From Candidatus Sulfopaludibacter sp. SbA3 (GTDB taxonomy: Bacteria; Acidobacteriota; Terriglobia; 20CM-2-55-15): a stretch of 6,712 nucleotides of DNA. The translations under genes and the position numbers were made by a program. The DNA lies in the NCBI GenBank assembly GCA_945861845.1, contig CAMAWS010000188.1:1-6712 (forward strand), written 5' to 3'. Position 1 is the first letter of the stretch. Each line of letters begins with the position of its first letter. Of this stretch, positions 1 to 6,234 are shown piece by piece. A model generated the notes under the pieces. It worked only from the letters and a program-made list of their open reading frames with translations, made no database searches and had not been told where the DNA came from.

Positions 1-58
1 CCCCGTGCAAAGTTCGAAGATTCATTTCTGTTTGATCTTTGCACGGGGCTGAAGCCCC
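1..58. repeat. Inverted repeat with a second overlapping hairpin
   Basis: A perfect 12-bp inverted repeat, CCCCGTGCAAAG at 1-12 and CTTTGCACGGGG at 37-48, is separated by 24 bases. The GGGG at the end of the right arm also begins a second compact hairpin, GGGGCT (45-50) with AGCCCC (53-58), so the two structures cannot both form fully. The left arm starts at the window edge and may extend further. No T-run follows, so this is not an ordinary intrinsic terminator. It resembles the short GC-rich intergenic palindromes that recur in some acidobacterial genomes, but that comparison is from general knowledge and was not tested. Confidence 0.7.
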
Positions 59-92
59 GCGCCCACTGAAAGCAATGGCGGACAACTAAGTT

Positions 93-731
93 ATGCCTGT
101 ATTAACTGAAGAAAGAAAGAACTCGGGAATTGTACCGCCTCCACCGGCGTTGCCGGGCGGGGATGGCGGCGAAGCGGGAGAGCCTTACTCTTCGTTCCCG
201 CTCTCGAAGGGGCAGATTGCCCTCTGGGTCCTAATGACGGGCATCGTTATGCTGTTTGCCGGGCTCTCAAGCGCATACATCGTGCTTCGAGGCACTCCTG
301 CGTGGCAGAACATCGATATGCCCGGGCTTCTTTGGTTCAATACGATCATCATCGTGATCAGCAGTTTTACTATCGACCTTGCCCGCCGCGCCGTCGGCAG
401 GAACCGCATAACAACGATGAATGGATGGATTGGCGCCAGCGCCGCGCTTGGCAGCGCATTTCTTGTGGGCCAACTCGTCGTGTGGCGGCAGCTTGTAAAT
501 GCAGGCGTGTATCTTCCATCGACACTGCACAGTTCATTTTTTTATTTGCTGACTGGAATCCACGGTGTTCACCTTGTGGGAGGAATACTGGCGCTGGGTT
601 ACGTGTCCCGTCTGGCGTTTCGCAATCGGCTGACCGTCTTCAATAGCGAACCGCTCAAGCTCTGCGCGACTTACTGGCATTTCATGGGTGGTCTCTGGCT
701 TTATTTATTCATGTTATTGGTCCTGGCTTAG
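93..731 (+). CDS. Heme-copper oxidase subunit III, first paralogue
   Basis: The 212-residue inner-membrane protein is predicted to be subunit III of an aa3/caa3-type cytochrome c oxidase, a subunit that flanks catalytic subunit I and stabilises turnover. A Pro/Gly-rich soluble N-terminus (about residues 1-38, with PPPPALP) precedes five membrane helices near 42-65, 79-97, 112-131, 147-170 and 191-211. This is the short five-helix form, lacking the first two helices of the mitochondrial protein. Family motifs are TGIHGVHLVGG (H157, H160) and YWHFMGGLW near the C-terminus. The usual acidic residues are missing: the position matching bovine Glu90 is Ile51, and the Glu of helix 3 is Val130 (VVWRQL). 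It is therefore a divergent paralogue of the next gene. ATG 93 has no good Shine-Dalgarno sequence, but no better start is visible. Subunits I and II are expected upstream of the window. Confidence 0.88.
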   Translation: MPVLTEERKNSGIVPPPPALPGGDGGEAGEPYSSFPLSKGQIALWVLMTGIVMLFAGLSSAYIVLRGTPAWQNIDMPGLLWFNTIIIVISSFTIDLARRAVGRNRITTMNGWIGASAALGSAFLVGQLVVWRQLVNAGVYLPSTLHSSFFYLLTGIHGVHLVGGILALGYVSRLAFRNRLTVFNSEPLKLCATYWHFMGGLWLYLFMLLVLA

Positions 732-770
732 AGGAGAAGTTGGCTTAGTTGGTTTATAAGGAGAAGTTGG
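732..770 (+). repeat. Duplicated ribosome-binding segment between the subunit III genes
   Basis: The 39-base gap holds two perfect copies of AGGAGAAGTTGG, at 732-743 and 759-770. The second copy supplies an AGGAG ribosome-binding site 7 bases before ATG 771. The first directly follows the TAG of the preceding gene. A further 8-base repeat, TGGCTTAG, occurs at 724-731 (containing the stop codon) and 741-748. The pattern suggests local duplication by slippage. Only the downstream copy is placed to start translation of the second subunit III gene. Confidence 0.75.
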
Positions 771-1391
771 ATGGATGCGAGCATAGCTGAACAGCAACGG
801 ATTCTTGCTTCGGATTGGGGCGGAGGCAAATCGCCTTTCGGCACCAGCTGGAGCAAGTTCATGATGTGGATTTTCATCATCTCCGACGCACTGACGTTCG
901 CCGGTTTCCTCATCGCGTACGGCTTCATGCGGTCAATCAGCCCGAGTTGGCCCGACCAGACCCAGGTGTTCGACATGAGGCTCATTACGTTCATGACCTT
1001 CGCGCTGATTTCCAGCAGCGCCGTCATGGCCTGCGCCGTGGGAGCCGCCAGGGCTGGCGATGCGAAGGCCGCATTCCGATTCCTGATGCTCACTATCGTC
1101 GGCGGAGTCATTTTCCTTGGCTGCCAGGTTTATGAGTGGTCGCATTTCATCGGGGAGGGCGCGACGCTGACTTCCAATCCCTGGGGTGTTGCCCAGTTTG
1201 CCGCCAGCTTTTTCCTGATTACAGGATTCCATGGGTTCCACGTCTTGAGTGGAGTTGTCATTCTCGCCGTTGTCGCCATACGGGCGGCGATGGGCAAGTA
1301 TTCGGCCGACAGTGTCGAGAACGCCGGCCTTTACTGGCACTTCATTGACGTGGTCTGGGTTTTCGTGTTCGCTTTCTTTTATTTAATGTGA
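771..1391 (+). CDS. ctaE: Heme-copper oxidase subunit III, canonical copy
   Basis: The 206-residue, five-helix membrane protein is cytochrome c oxidase subunit III. Helices lie near 29-52, 69-92, 101-123, 138-170 and 187-206. It keeps the family hallmarks that the first paralogue lacks: an acidic residue at the position of bovine Glu90 (Asp39 in IISDALTFAG), Glu122 in the helix-3 YEW motif, GFHGFHVLSG, and the C-terminal ENAGLYWHFIDVVWVF signature. The last motif closely resembles the WYWHFVDVVWLF of mitochondrial COX3. The start is supported by AGGAG at 759-763. It ends 7 bases before the subunit IV gene. It is most likely the functional partner of subunit I, with the upstream copy as a second, divergent subunit. 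The symbol follows the ctaE convention; coxC would serve equally. Confidence 0.92.
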   Translation: MDASIAEQQRILASDWGGGKSPFGTSWSKFMMWIFIISDALTFAGFLIAYGFMRSISPSWPDQTQVFDMRLITFMTFALISSSAVMACAVGAARAGDAKAAFRFLMLTIVGGVIFLGCQVYEWSHFIGEGATLTSNPWGVAQFAASFFLITGFHGFHVLSGVVILAVVAIRAAMGKYSADSVENAGLYWHFIDVVWVFVFAFFYLM

Positions 1392-1398
1392 GGGACTA

Positions 1399-1707
1399 AT
1401 GTCTGAACATGCTCATCCGGTCGGCTACAAATCGTATTTCAAGACGTGGTTCTGGTTACTCGTACTGACGCTGCTGGCGCTGGGACTCGGATATGCGCCT
1501 CTGGGTGCGGGTTTCAAGGCGTTCCTGCTTGTGACGGTCACGCTGGCGAAAATAGTGCTGATCGCCACGATATTCATGCATCTCCAGTATGAGAAACTCA
1601 ATCTCGTGATGCTGACTTTCGCGCCGTTGATCCTGGCGATCATCCTTTTTGCATTCACTTTCCCGGAGACGCAGGGTTCTGCAACCCACGTCCTCATGGT
1701 GCGCTGA
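1399..1707 (+). CDS. ctaF: Cytochrome c oxidase subunit IV (bacterial caa3-type)
   Basis: A 102-residue protein with three predicted membrane helices (about 13-34, 38-60 and 69-90) fits the small bacterial subunit IV family (COX4_pro) of heme-copper oxidases. The helix-2 end, IVLIATIFMHLQYEK, is the recognisable family motif. It includes the Phe-Met-His-Leu block that precedes a short polar loop. The N-terminus (SEHAHPVGYKSY) is short and His-containing, as is common in this family. Translation probably starts from GAGGG at 1390-1394, which overlaps the stop codon of the subunit III gene, so the two are likely coupled. Its role is structural or assembly support; it holds no cofactor. Its TGA shares one base with the next ATG. 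Confidence 0.88.
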   Translation: MSEHAHPVGYKSYFKTWFWLLVLTLLALGLGYAPLGAGFKAFLLVTVTLAKIVLIATIFMHLQYEKLNLVMLTFAPLILAIILFAFTFPETQGSATHVLMVR

Positions 1708-1943
1708 TGAAGAAAAGCCTGATTGCGGTGTTGTTTCTGGCGGCAGTATTTCTGTTGCTTGAGACATCCTCATGGGCGCAATGCGCCATGTGCAGGACGG
1801 CGCTGGAATCTTCCGTCGAGGGGCGGGCTCTCGCTGGAGGATTCCGTAAAGGAATTGTTCTGCTGCTGGCTGCGCCCTATGCGATCTTCGGCACGATCTC
1901 CTACCTGGTCTTTCGTGCTTATAGGAAAAAAACGCAGGCGTAG
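1707..1943 (+). CDS. Small secreted/anchored CAMC-motif protein
   Basis: I do not recognise a characterised function for this 78-residue protein. Residues 1-24 form a good Sec signal peptide (MKK, a hydrophobic core, then SSWA), with likely cleavage before Gln25. The mature protein begins QCAMCRTALESS, which puts a CxxC motif with an internal Met (C26, M28, C29) at the outer face of the membrane. A single helix at about 50-69 is followed by a basic tail (RAYRKKTQA), predicting an N-out, C-in anchor. Small CxMC proteins of this shape occur next to oxidase clusters in acidobacteria and Bacteroidetes, by my recollection. The one-base overlap with the subunit IV stop codon indicates translational coupling. 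Copper binding or a thiol-redox role in oxidase assembly is a reasonable guess, but nothing here proves it. An A7 run lies near the 3' end (1926-1932). Confidence 0.78.
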   Translation: MKKSLIAVLFLAAVFLLLETSSWAQCAMCRTALESSVEGRALAGGFRKGIVLLLAAPYAIFGTISYLVFRAYRKKTQA

Positions 1944-1951
1944 ACGCGCTC

Positions 1952-1973
1952 AATGAGCACAGAATGAGCACAG
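1952..1973. repeat. Perfect 11-bp tandem duplication
   Basis: AATGAGCACAG is present twice, head to tail, at 1952-1962 and 1963-1973, just after the stop codon of the CAMC-protein gene. It lies in the 96-base gap before the copper ATPase. No hairpin with a T-run is visible in this gap, so no intrinsic terminator separates the oxidase cluster from the ATPase gene. The repeat could be a slippage product or a two-site binding element. Confidence 0.7.
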
Positions 1974-2027
1974 CACGATGAACCCGCGGTTATAGACGCT
2001 AACGGCGCTCCGTTGCCTGTAATTCGC

Positions 2028-2040
2028 TATAATCTGGCGA
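2028..2040 (+). promoter_or_regulatory. Perfect -10 box placed for a leaderless transcript
   Basis: TATAAT at 2028-2033 ends 6 bases before ATG 2040. A transcript from it would begin at or within a base or two of the start codon. No good -35 hexamer lies 16-19 bases upstream, and there is no TGN extended -10. No Shine-Dalgarno sequence precedes the ATG, which fits leaderless translation. This arrangement is well known in Deinococcus and actinobacteria; here it is inference. A small dyad, AACGG (2001-2005) and CCGTT (2010-2014), lies just upstream. Confidence 0.4.
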
Positions 2041-4394
2041 TGGGCGATCTCATCCAGCTCGGCTCGTTCGATTCGCAACCAACTCCTCCGCCAGTCTTCG
2101 AGACGGATCCGGTCTGTCACATGAAAGTCATGCCGGAGACAGCGGCTGCCAGCCACGACTACAACGGCAAAACATATTACTTCTGCGGTGCCCGCTGCCA
2201 CGATCGTTTCAGGGCCGATCCCGCACCATTTCTGGGTTCTGCAAAATCAGAAGTTCGGAAACCGCAATCCGAAACGCCCCCCGAAACGTCCACTGATGCC
2301 GTTTATACCTGCCCGATGCACCCCGAGGTTCGTCAGCATGGTCCCGGCACATGTCCAAAGTGCGGAATGGCGCTGGAGCCCGACGTTGTAACCGCTGATG
2401 AAGAGGCAAATCCCGAACTAGCAGGCATGACCAGGCGTTTCTGGATCGCCGCTGTGCTGAGTGCTCCAGTGCTGGTTCTCGGCATGGCGGAGAATATGAG
2501 CCAGCCGGTGGTCCAATTCATACTCGCAACACCGGTTGTGGTCTGGGCGGGATGGCCCCTGTTCGAAAGGGGCTGGGCCTCGATCGTGAATCGCAGCCTG
2601 AACATGTTTACGCTGATCGGAGTCGGAACAGGCACGGCATACGTCTACAGCACAGTCGCAACATTCTTCCCGTCGATTTTTCCCGGGAGTTTTCGACTCG
2701 ACAACGGACTGCCCGCGGTCTATTTCGAGGCTGCAGCCGTAATCACGGCTCTCGTGCTGCTTGGGCAGGTGCTTGAGCTGCGGGCCCGAAGCCGCACGGG
2801 AAGCGCGATCAAGGCTCTTCTCGGCCTCGCTCCCAGGACCGCAAGGAGAGTATCTGAGGGTGGCGCTGAAGACGACATTCCACTCGAACAGGTTCGGGCA
2901 GGCGACAAACTCCGAGTCCGGCCGGGCGAAAAAGTTCCGGTAGATGGCGTGGTAATAGAGGGCCGAAGTTCGGTTGACGAATCGATGATCACGGGTGAGG
3001 CCATCCCGGTCGAAAAGGAGCCGCGCGGCCGCGTCATTGGCGGAACGATCAATGGCCAAGGCACCTTCGTCATGATCGCCGAACGCGTTGGCCGCGACAC
3101 GCTGCTTGCCCAGATCGTCCAGATGGTAAGCCAGGCGCAGCGGAGCCGCGCTCCCATCCAACGACTGGCCGACTCCGTGTCCGGATACTTTGTTCCAGCC
3201 GTAATACTGTGTGCCGTCATTACGTTTGCGGCATGGGCAATCGCCGGTCCTGAACCCCGGTTCGCGTATGGCCTGCTCAATGCGGTGGCGGTGCTGATCA
3301 TCGCGTGCCCATGCGCCCTTGGACTTGCGACGCCGATGTCGATCATGGTCGGCGTCGGCCGAGGAGCTACGGCCGGCATCCTCATCAGGAATGCGGAAGT
3401 GCTCGAGGTTATGGAGAAGGTGAACACACTTGTCCTGGATAAGACCGGAACGCTCACTGAGGGAAGACCGCGAGTTGTAACCATTGTTCCCGCGCCCGGC
3501 CAGTCAGGCGCGTCCGTCCTGGACGATCTGGCAGTGTTGCGCTATGCCGCAAGTTTGGAGAAGGGCAGTGAGCATCCTCTGGCTGGAGCAATTGTGCAGG
3601 CGGCCGAGGAAAGGAATTTGCATCTGTCGACGCCTGTGGGTTTTCTCTCTTTGACAGGGCGCGGAGTAACAGGCTCTGTGGAAGGCCGCGAGGTCGTACT
3701 CGGAAACAGGGCTCTGCTCTTCGACCGCAACATCGATCCGGGGGATCTGGCGAAGAATGCCGAGTTGCTCAGGTCCGACGGCCAGACAGTCGTTTTCTTG
3801 GCGGTGGATGGGAGGATCTCCGGTTTGATCGGCGTGGCGGACCCCATAAAAGAATCCACGCCGGGAACAATAGCCAGGCTTCGCCGGGCAGGAATCCGAA
3901 TCGTGATGCTGACCGGCGATAGCGAAACTACGGCAAATGCCGTTGCTCGAAAACTTGGCATTGATGAGGTTCGCGCGGAAGTGCTGCCTGGCCAGAAGCG
4001 AGAAGTCGTCATGCAGCTTCAAGCAGAAGGCCGAATTGTCGCAATGGCAGGAGACGGGATCAATGATGCGCCCGCGCTCGCACAGGCTCACGTCGGAATT
4101 GCGATGGGGACCGGGACGGACGTTGCAATAGAGAGCGCGGGCATTACCCTGCTCCGCGGCGATTTGCGGGGGATCGAGCGGGCCAGAAGTCTGAGTCATG
4201 CGACGATGAAGAACATCCGCCAGAACTTGTTTCTCGCTTTCGTCTACAACGCCGTTGGAATCCCAATTGCGGCCGGCGTTCTGTATCCCTTGACCGGCTT
4301 GCTTCTTAGCCCTATGCTCGCGAGCGGCGCGATGACATTCAGCTCGGTTTCGGTGATAGCCAATGCCCTCAGGTTGCGTAGGGCCGGCTTGTAG
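2040..4394 (+). CDS. copA: Cu+-type P1B ATPase with YHS and Cys-rich N-terminal domains
   Basis: This 784-residue inner-membrane pump is predicted to export monovalent copper (or silver) using ATP. Domains in order: YHS metal-binding domain (about 20-66; C26, C49, C53), a polar linker, a heavy-metal-binding domain (89-114; CPMHPE then CPKCGMAL), then the ATPase core. Core motifs are TGE at 318-320 (actuator), CPC at 423-425 (transport site), D467 in DKTGT (phosphorylated residue), the H512-P513 pair, and GDGIND from 671 with D672. The last helices carry N729-x6-YN-x4-P and M765-x2-SS, the class P1B-1 signature for Cu+. The usual GMxCxxC HMA domains are absent. The start at ATG 2040 is preferred over an in-frame TTG at 2013: the TATAAT box lies between them and neither has a Shine-Dalgarno sequence. 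It follows the oxidase cluster by 96 bases. Oxidase copper supply and copper detoxification are both possible roles. Confidence 0.93.
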   Translation: MGDLIQLGSFDSQPTPPPVFETDPVCHMKVMPETAAASHDYNGKTYYFCGARCHDRFRADPAPFLGSAKSEVRKPQSETPPETSTDAVYTCPMHPEVRQHGPGTCPKCGMALEPDVVTADEEANPELAGMTRRFWIAAVLSAPVLVLGMAENMSQPVVQFILATPVVVWAGWPLFERGWASIVNRSLNMFTLIGVGTGTAYVYSTVATFFPSIFPGSFRLDNGLPAVYFEAAAVITALVLLGQVLELRARSRTGSAIKALLGLAPRTARRVSEGGAEDDIPLEQVRAGDKLRVRPGEKVPVDGVVIEGRSSVDESMITGEAIPVEKEPRGRVIGGTINGQGTFVMIAERVGRDTLLAQIVQMVSQAQRSRAPIQRLADSVSGYFVPAVILCAVITFAAWAIAGPEPRFAYGLLNAVAVLIIACPCALGLATPMSIMVGVGRGATAGILIRNAEVLEVMEKVNTLVLDKTGTLTEGRPRVVTIVPAPGQSGASVLDDLAVLRYAASLEKGSEHPLAGAIVQAAEERNLHLSTPVGFLSLTGRGVTGSVEGREVVLGNRALLFDRNIDPGDLAKNAELLRSDGQTVVFLAVDGRISGLIGVADPIKESTPGTIARLRRAGIRIVMLTGDSETTANAVARKLGIDEVRAEVLPGQKREVVMQLQAEGRIVAMAGDGINDAPALAQAHVGIAMGTGTDVAIESAGITLLRGDLRGIERARSLSHATMKNIRQNLFLAFVYNAVGIPIAAGVLYPLTGLLLSPMLASGAMTFSSVSVIANALRLRRAGL

Positions 4395-4424
4395 ATTCCG
4401 AAATTTATAACATTTTTGTATCTT

Positions 4425-4458
4425 TCACCTTGACAGGTGATCCGTTCGTATCTTAAAA
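4425..4458 (+). promoter_or_regulatory. Candidate promoter with -35 box inside a dyad
   Basis: A consensus -35 TTGACA occupies 4430-4435. A weak -10 follows at the right distance, TTAAAA (4453-4458, 17-base spacer) or TAAAAG (18-base spacer). The stretch upstream (about 4398-4424) is AT-rich, like an UP element. The TTGACA is flanked exactly by TCACC (4425-4429) and GGTGA (4436-4440), a 5-bp dyad that a repressor could use to cover the -35 box. Transcription would start near 4465. The target could be amt or a short RNA ending at the terminator at 4495-4530. Confidence 0.42.
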
Positions 4459-4464
4459 GAATGG

Positions 4465-4530
4465 CACAGCACAGCGTTGTGCGCCTGACTATGAAGTCTT
4501 CGTTTCCGTTCCGGGGCGAAGGCTTTTTTT
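4465..4530 (+). ncRNA. Possible short RNA or attenuated leader upstream of amt
   Basis: If the promoter at 4430 is active, the RNA would run about 65 bases from near 4465 to the terminator T-run. Its 5' end contains GCACA (4469-4473) and TGTGC (4478-4482), a 5-bp hairpin with a 4-base loop. An extra GCACA copy at 4464-4468 could compete for the same partner. The 3' end is the terminator hairpin. No convincing open reading frame lies inside. It may instead be the read-through leader of amt, or nothing more than the 3' end of the ATPase mRNA. Confidence 0.2.
4495..4530 (+). terminator. Intrinsic terminator between copper ATPase and amt
   Basis: AGTCTTCG (4495-4502) pairs with CGAAGGCT (4517-4524) over eight pairs, one of them G-U. 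The 14-base loop can close further through CCG (4506-4508) and CGG (4512-4514). A run of seven T (4524-4530) follows directly. It lies 100 bases after the ATPase stop and 128 bases before the amt start. The simplest role is ending ATPase transcription, but the promoter-like TTGACA lies upstream of it, so it could also act as an attenuator. Confidence 0.65.
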
Positions 4531-4646
4531 GTTTCTGACATTGCAGTCCTTTTGACGATGACGTCCACGAGGCCGCGTATTTCCTTCGCAGCTTCTGGGC
4601 GTTTTTGTTTTTGGGACGATTTCAAAGGAATTGGAAGAATACGAAC
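4531..4646. other. Non-coding stretch upstream of amt
   Basis: With the sites at 4425-4530, this completes the roughly 260-base gap between the ATPase and amt. I see no gene here. If the terminator at 4495-4530 is efficient, the amt promoter must lie here. The best candidate is TTGACG at 4552-4557 with CGTATT at 4576-4581 (18-base spacer), which is poor at -10. A second T-rich tract, two T5 runs separated by a G within about 4602-4612, follows only a weak CAG/CTG hairpin (from 4588). No good sigma-54 site and no recognisable riboswitch was found. Confidence 0.4.
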
Positions 4647-4651
4647 GGGAG
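4647..4651 (+). promoter_or_regulatory. Ribosome-binding site that fixes the amt start
   Basis: GGGAG lies 6 bases before ATG 4658. An in-frame TTG at 4631 would add nine charged residues (MEEYERETA) in front of an otherwise good signal peptide. The site and the signal peptide together select ATG 4658. Confidence 0.75.
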
Positions 4652-4657
4652 ACGGCA

Positions 4658-6217
4658 ATGAAAAGACTATTAATACTCTTTGTAATTCTCACTATGGGAT
4701 GCTGTGCGGCATTTGCGCAAGAGCGAGGACCCGATCCGAGCGGCGCTAACACGGGGGGAGCTGCCGATATCGCGGTCGCTAATGCTGGTCAGCCGACTCC
4801 GGCGGAATTGCTTGCGGCCATCGGTCATAACAAAGTCGCCATCAATTTGATGTGGACGCTGATTTGCGGCTTTCTGGTTATGTTCATGCAGGCCGGCTTC
4901 GCGATGGTCGAGACGGGATTGACGCAGGCCAAGAATGCGGCTCACACGGTCGCGATGAACCTGATGGTTTACCCTCTGGGGATGCTTGGCTTCTACATGG
5001 TCGGCTTTGGTCTTATGTTTGGAGGGATCGGACCGCTACTGACACTGGGAGGCTACGCCGGGCTAAATCATGAAGTGAGCATCACTTTATTTGGCAAAAG
5101 CTTCGGACTTTTCGGCGGCACCGGATTCTTCCTGACGGGTAGCGCATACGACGCATCCGTTTTCGGGCTCTTCCTGTTCCAGATGGTTTTCATGGACACG
5201 ACAGCGACGATTCCGACCGGTTCGATGGCGGAACGGTGGAAGTTCTCCGCGTTCATGGTCTATGGCCTGCTGGTTGGAGCCATCATTTATCCCATCTACG
5301 GAAACTGGGTTTGGGGCGGCGGCTGGTTGGCCACACTGGGCTCCAATTTTGGCCTGGGACACGGGCATGTGGACTTTGCCGGATCGTCCGTCGTTCACCT
5401 TACGGGTGGCGTCCTTGCGCTGATCGGGGCCATCATGATCGGTCCCAGACTCGGAAAGTTCAAGAAAGACGGATCGGCCAATCCGATCGCCGCTCACAGC
5501 ATTCCGATGGCGATGATTGGCACGTTCATTCTTGCCTTCGGTTGGTTTGGATTCAATGCGGGCTCCACGCTGGCTGGCGGCGACTTGCGGATTGCAGTAG
5601 TCGCGGTCAACACGATGCTCGCCTCCGCGACTGGCGCTGTCGCAGCCGCGCTCTGGATGTGGCGCGTTCGCAGTAACAAACCAGATCCCAGCATGATGTG
5701 TAATGGAATGCTTGCCGGACTTGTGGCTATCACCGCGCCATGCGCGTTTGTCAGTGCACCCGTGGCCTGCCTTATCGGTCTCATAGCAGGCGTCCTGGTT
5801 ATCGAAGCGGCGTTTTTTGTAGAACGAGTGCTCAAGGTCGACGATCCGGTTGGCGCCATCGCCGTGCATGGAGTCAACGGAGCCTGGGGATGCCTGGCCC
5901 TGGGCTTGTTTGCCGACGGAACATATGGTGACGGCTGGAACGGCGTTCCAGGTCCAGTCGCCGGCCTATTCTATGGAAACTCTTCGCAGTTCATCGCGCA
6001 ATGCATCGGCATTGGCGCGAACATCGTTTTCATAGGAATACTCGGCTTTATCGTGTTCAAACTGATCGATGTGGTGATCGGACTTCGCGTTGACACGGAG
6101 ACGGAATCGTCGGGACTCGACATTCCCGAGATGGGCGTTCCGGGCTATGTTGGCGTGACTGACAGCCTGGCGAGTCCGGAACTGACCGCAACGCATTCGA
6201 CGGCGCGAAGGACCTAA
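4658..6217 (+). CDS. amt: Amt-family ammonium transporter
   Basis: The 519-residue protein is an Amt/MEP/Rh ammonium channel in the inner membrane. A signal peptide (MKRLL start, AFA then Gln21) is followed by a polar Ala/Gly/Pro-rich segment to about residue 62, longer than in E. coli AmtB, then the eleven-helix core. Channel residues can be matched to AmtB: Q175 and F178 (Q104, F107 gate), W219 (W148), D239 (D160), the twin histidines H247 and H404 (H168, H318), F299 and S303 (F215, S219). All are conserved, so it should conduct ammonium. The loop between W219 and D239 is about eight residues longer than in AmtB. The cytoplasmic tail retains GLRVDTETESSGLDIPEMG, the regulatory C-terminal region on which PII proteins act. 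It is followed after 17 bases by a PII gene fragment, a remnant of the usual amtB-glnK pair. Confidence 0.95.
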   Translation: MKRLLILFVILTMGCCAAFAQERGPDPSGANTGGAADIAVANAGQPTPAELLAAIGHNKVAINLMWTLICGFLVMFMQAGFAMVETGLTQAKNAAHTVAMNLMVYPLGMLGFYMVGFGLMFGGIGPLLTLGGYAGLNHEVSITLFGKSFGLFGGTGFFLTGSAYDASVFGLFLFQMVFMDTTATIPTGSMAERWKFSAFMVYGLLVGAIIYPIYGNWVWGGGWLATLGSNFGLGHGHVDFAGSSVVHLTGGVLALIGAIMIGPRLGKFKKDGSANPIAAHSIPMAMIGTFILAFGWFGFNAGSTLAGGDLRIAVVAVNTMLASATGAVAAALWMWRVRSNKPDPSMMCNGMLAGLVAITAPCAFVSAPVACLIGLIAGVLVIEAAFFVERVLKVDDPVGAIAVHGVNGAWGCLALGLFADGTYGDGWNGVPGPVAGLFYGNSSQFIAQCIGIGANIVFIGILGFIVFKLIDVVIGLRVDTETESSGLDIPEMGVPGYVGVTDSLASPELTATHSTARRT

Positions 6218-6234
6218 CTTGCAGGCGATGGGAC

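Noticed and set aside
75..89. Mini-frame ATG GCG GAC AAC TAA before the first subunit III gene
   Set aside because: It has four codons, no ribosome-binding site and no link to a larger frame. It is probably chance.
2013..2039. TTG 2013 as the start of the copper ATPase
   Set aside because: It has no Shine-Dalgarno sequence, the nine extra residues match no domain, and the TATAAT box lies downstream of it.
2418..4199. Long open frames on the minus strand opposite the copper ATPase
   Set aside because: They are shadows of a well-supported coding frame. Their translations are Arg/Ser/Pro-rich with no recognisable domain.
4462..4476. TGGCAC before amt as the -24 half of a sigma-54 promoter
   Set aside because: The required TTGC at the fixed 10-base spacing is absent. 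The nearest GC is one base too close and lacks the preceding TT.
4631..4657. TTG 4631 as the start of amt
   Set aside because: It would bury the signal peptide behind charged residues, and GGGAG is correctly spaced for ATG 4658.
4552..4749. A 65-codon frame overlapping the amt start
   Set aside because: It runs out of frame through the amt ribosome-binding site and signal peptide, has no Shine-Dalgarno sequence and matches no family.
6000..6234. N-terminal half of PII in another frame before the fragment (frameshift)
   Set aside because: About 195 bases would be needed, but amt coding sequence with a good C-terminal motif fills this region up to 6217.
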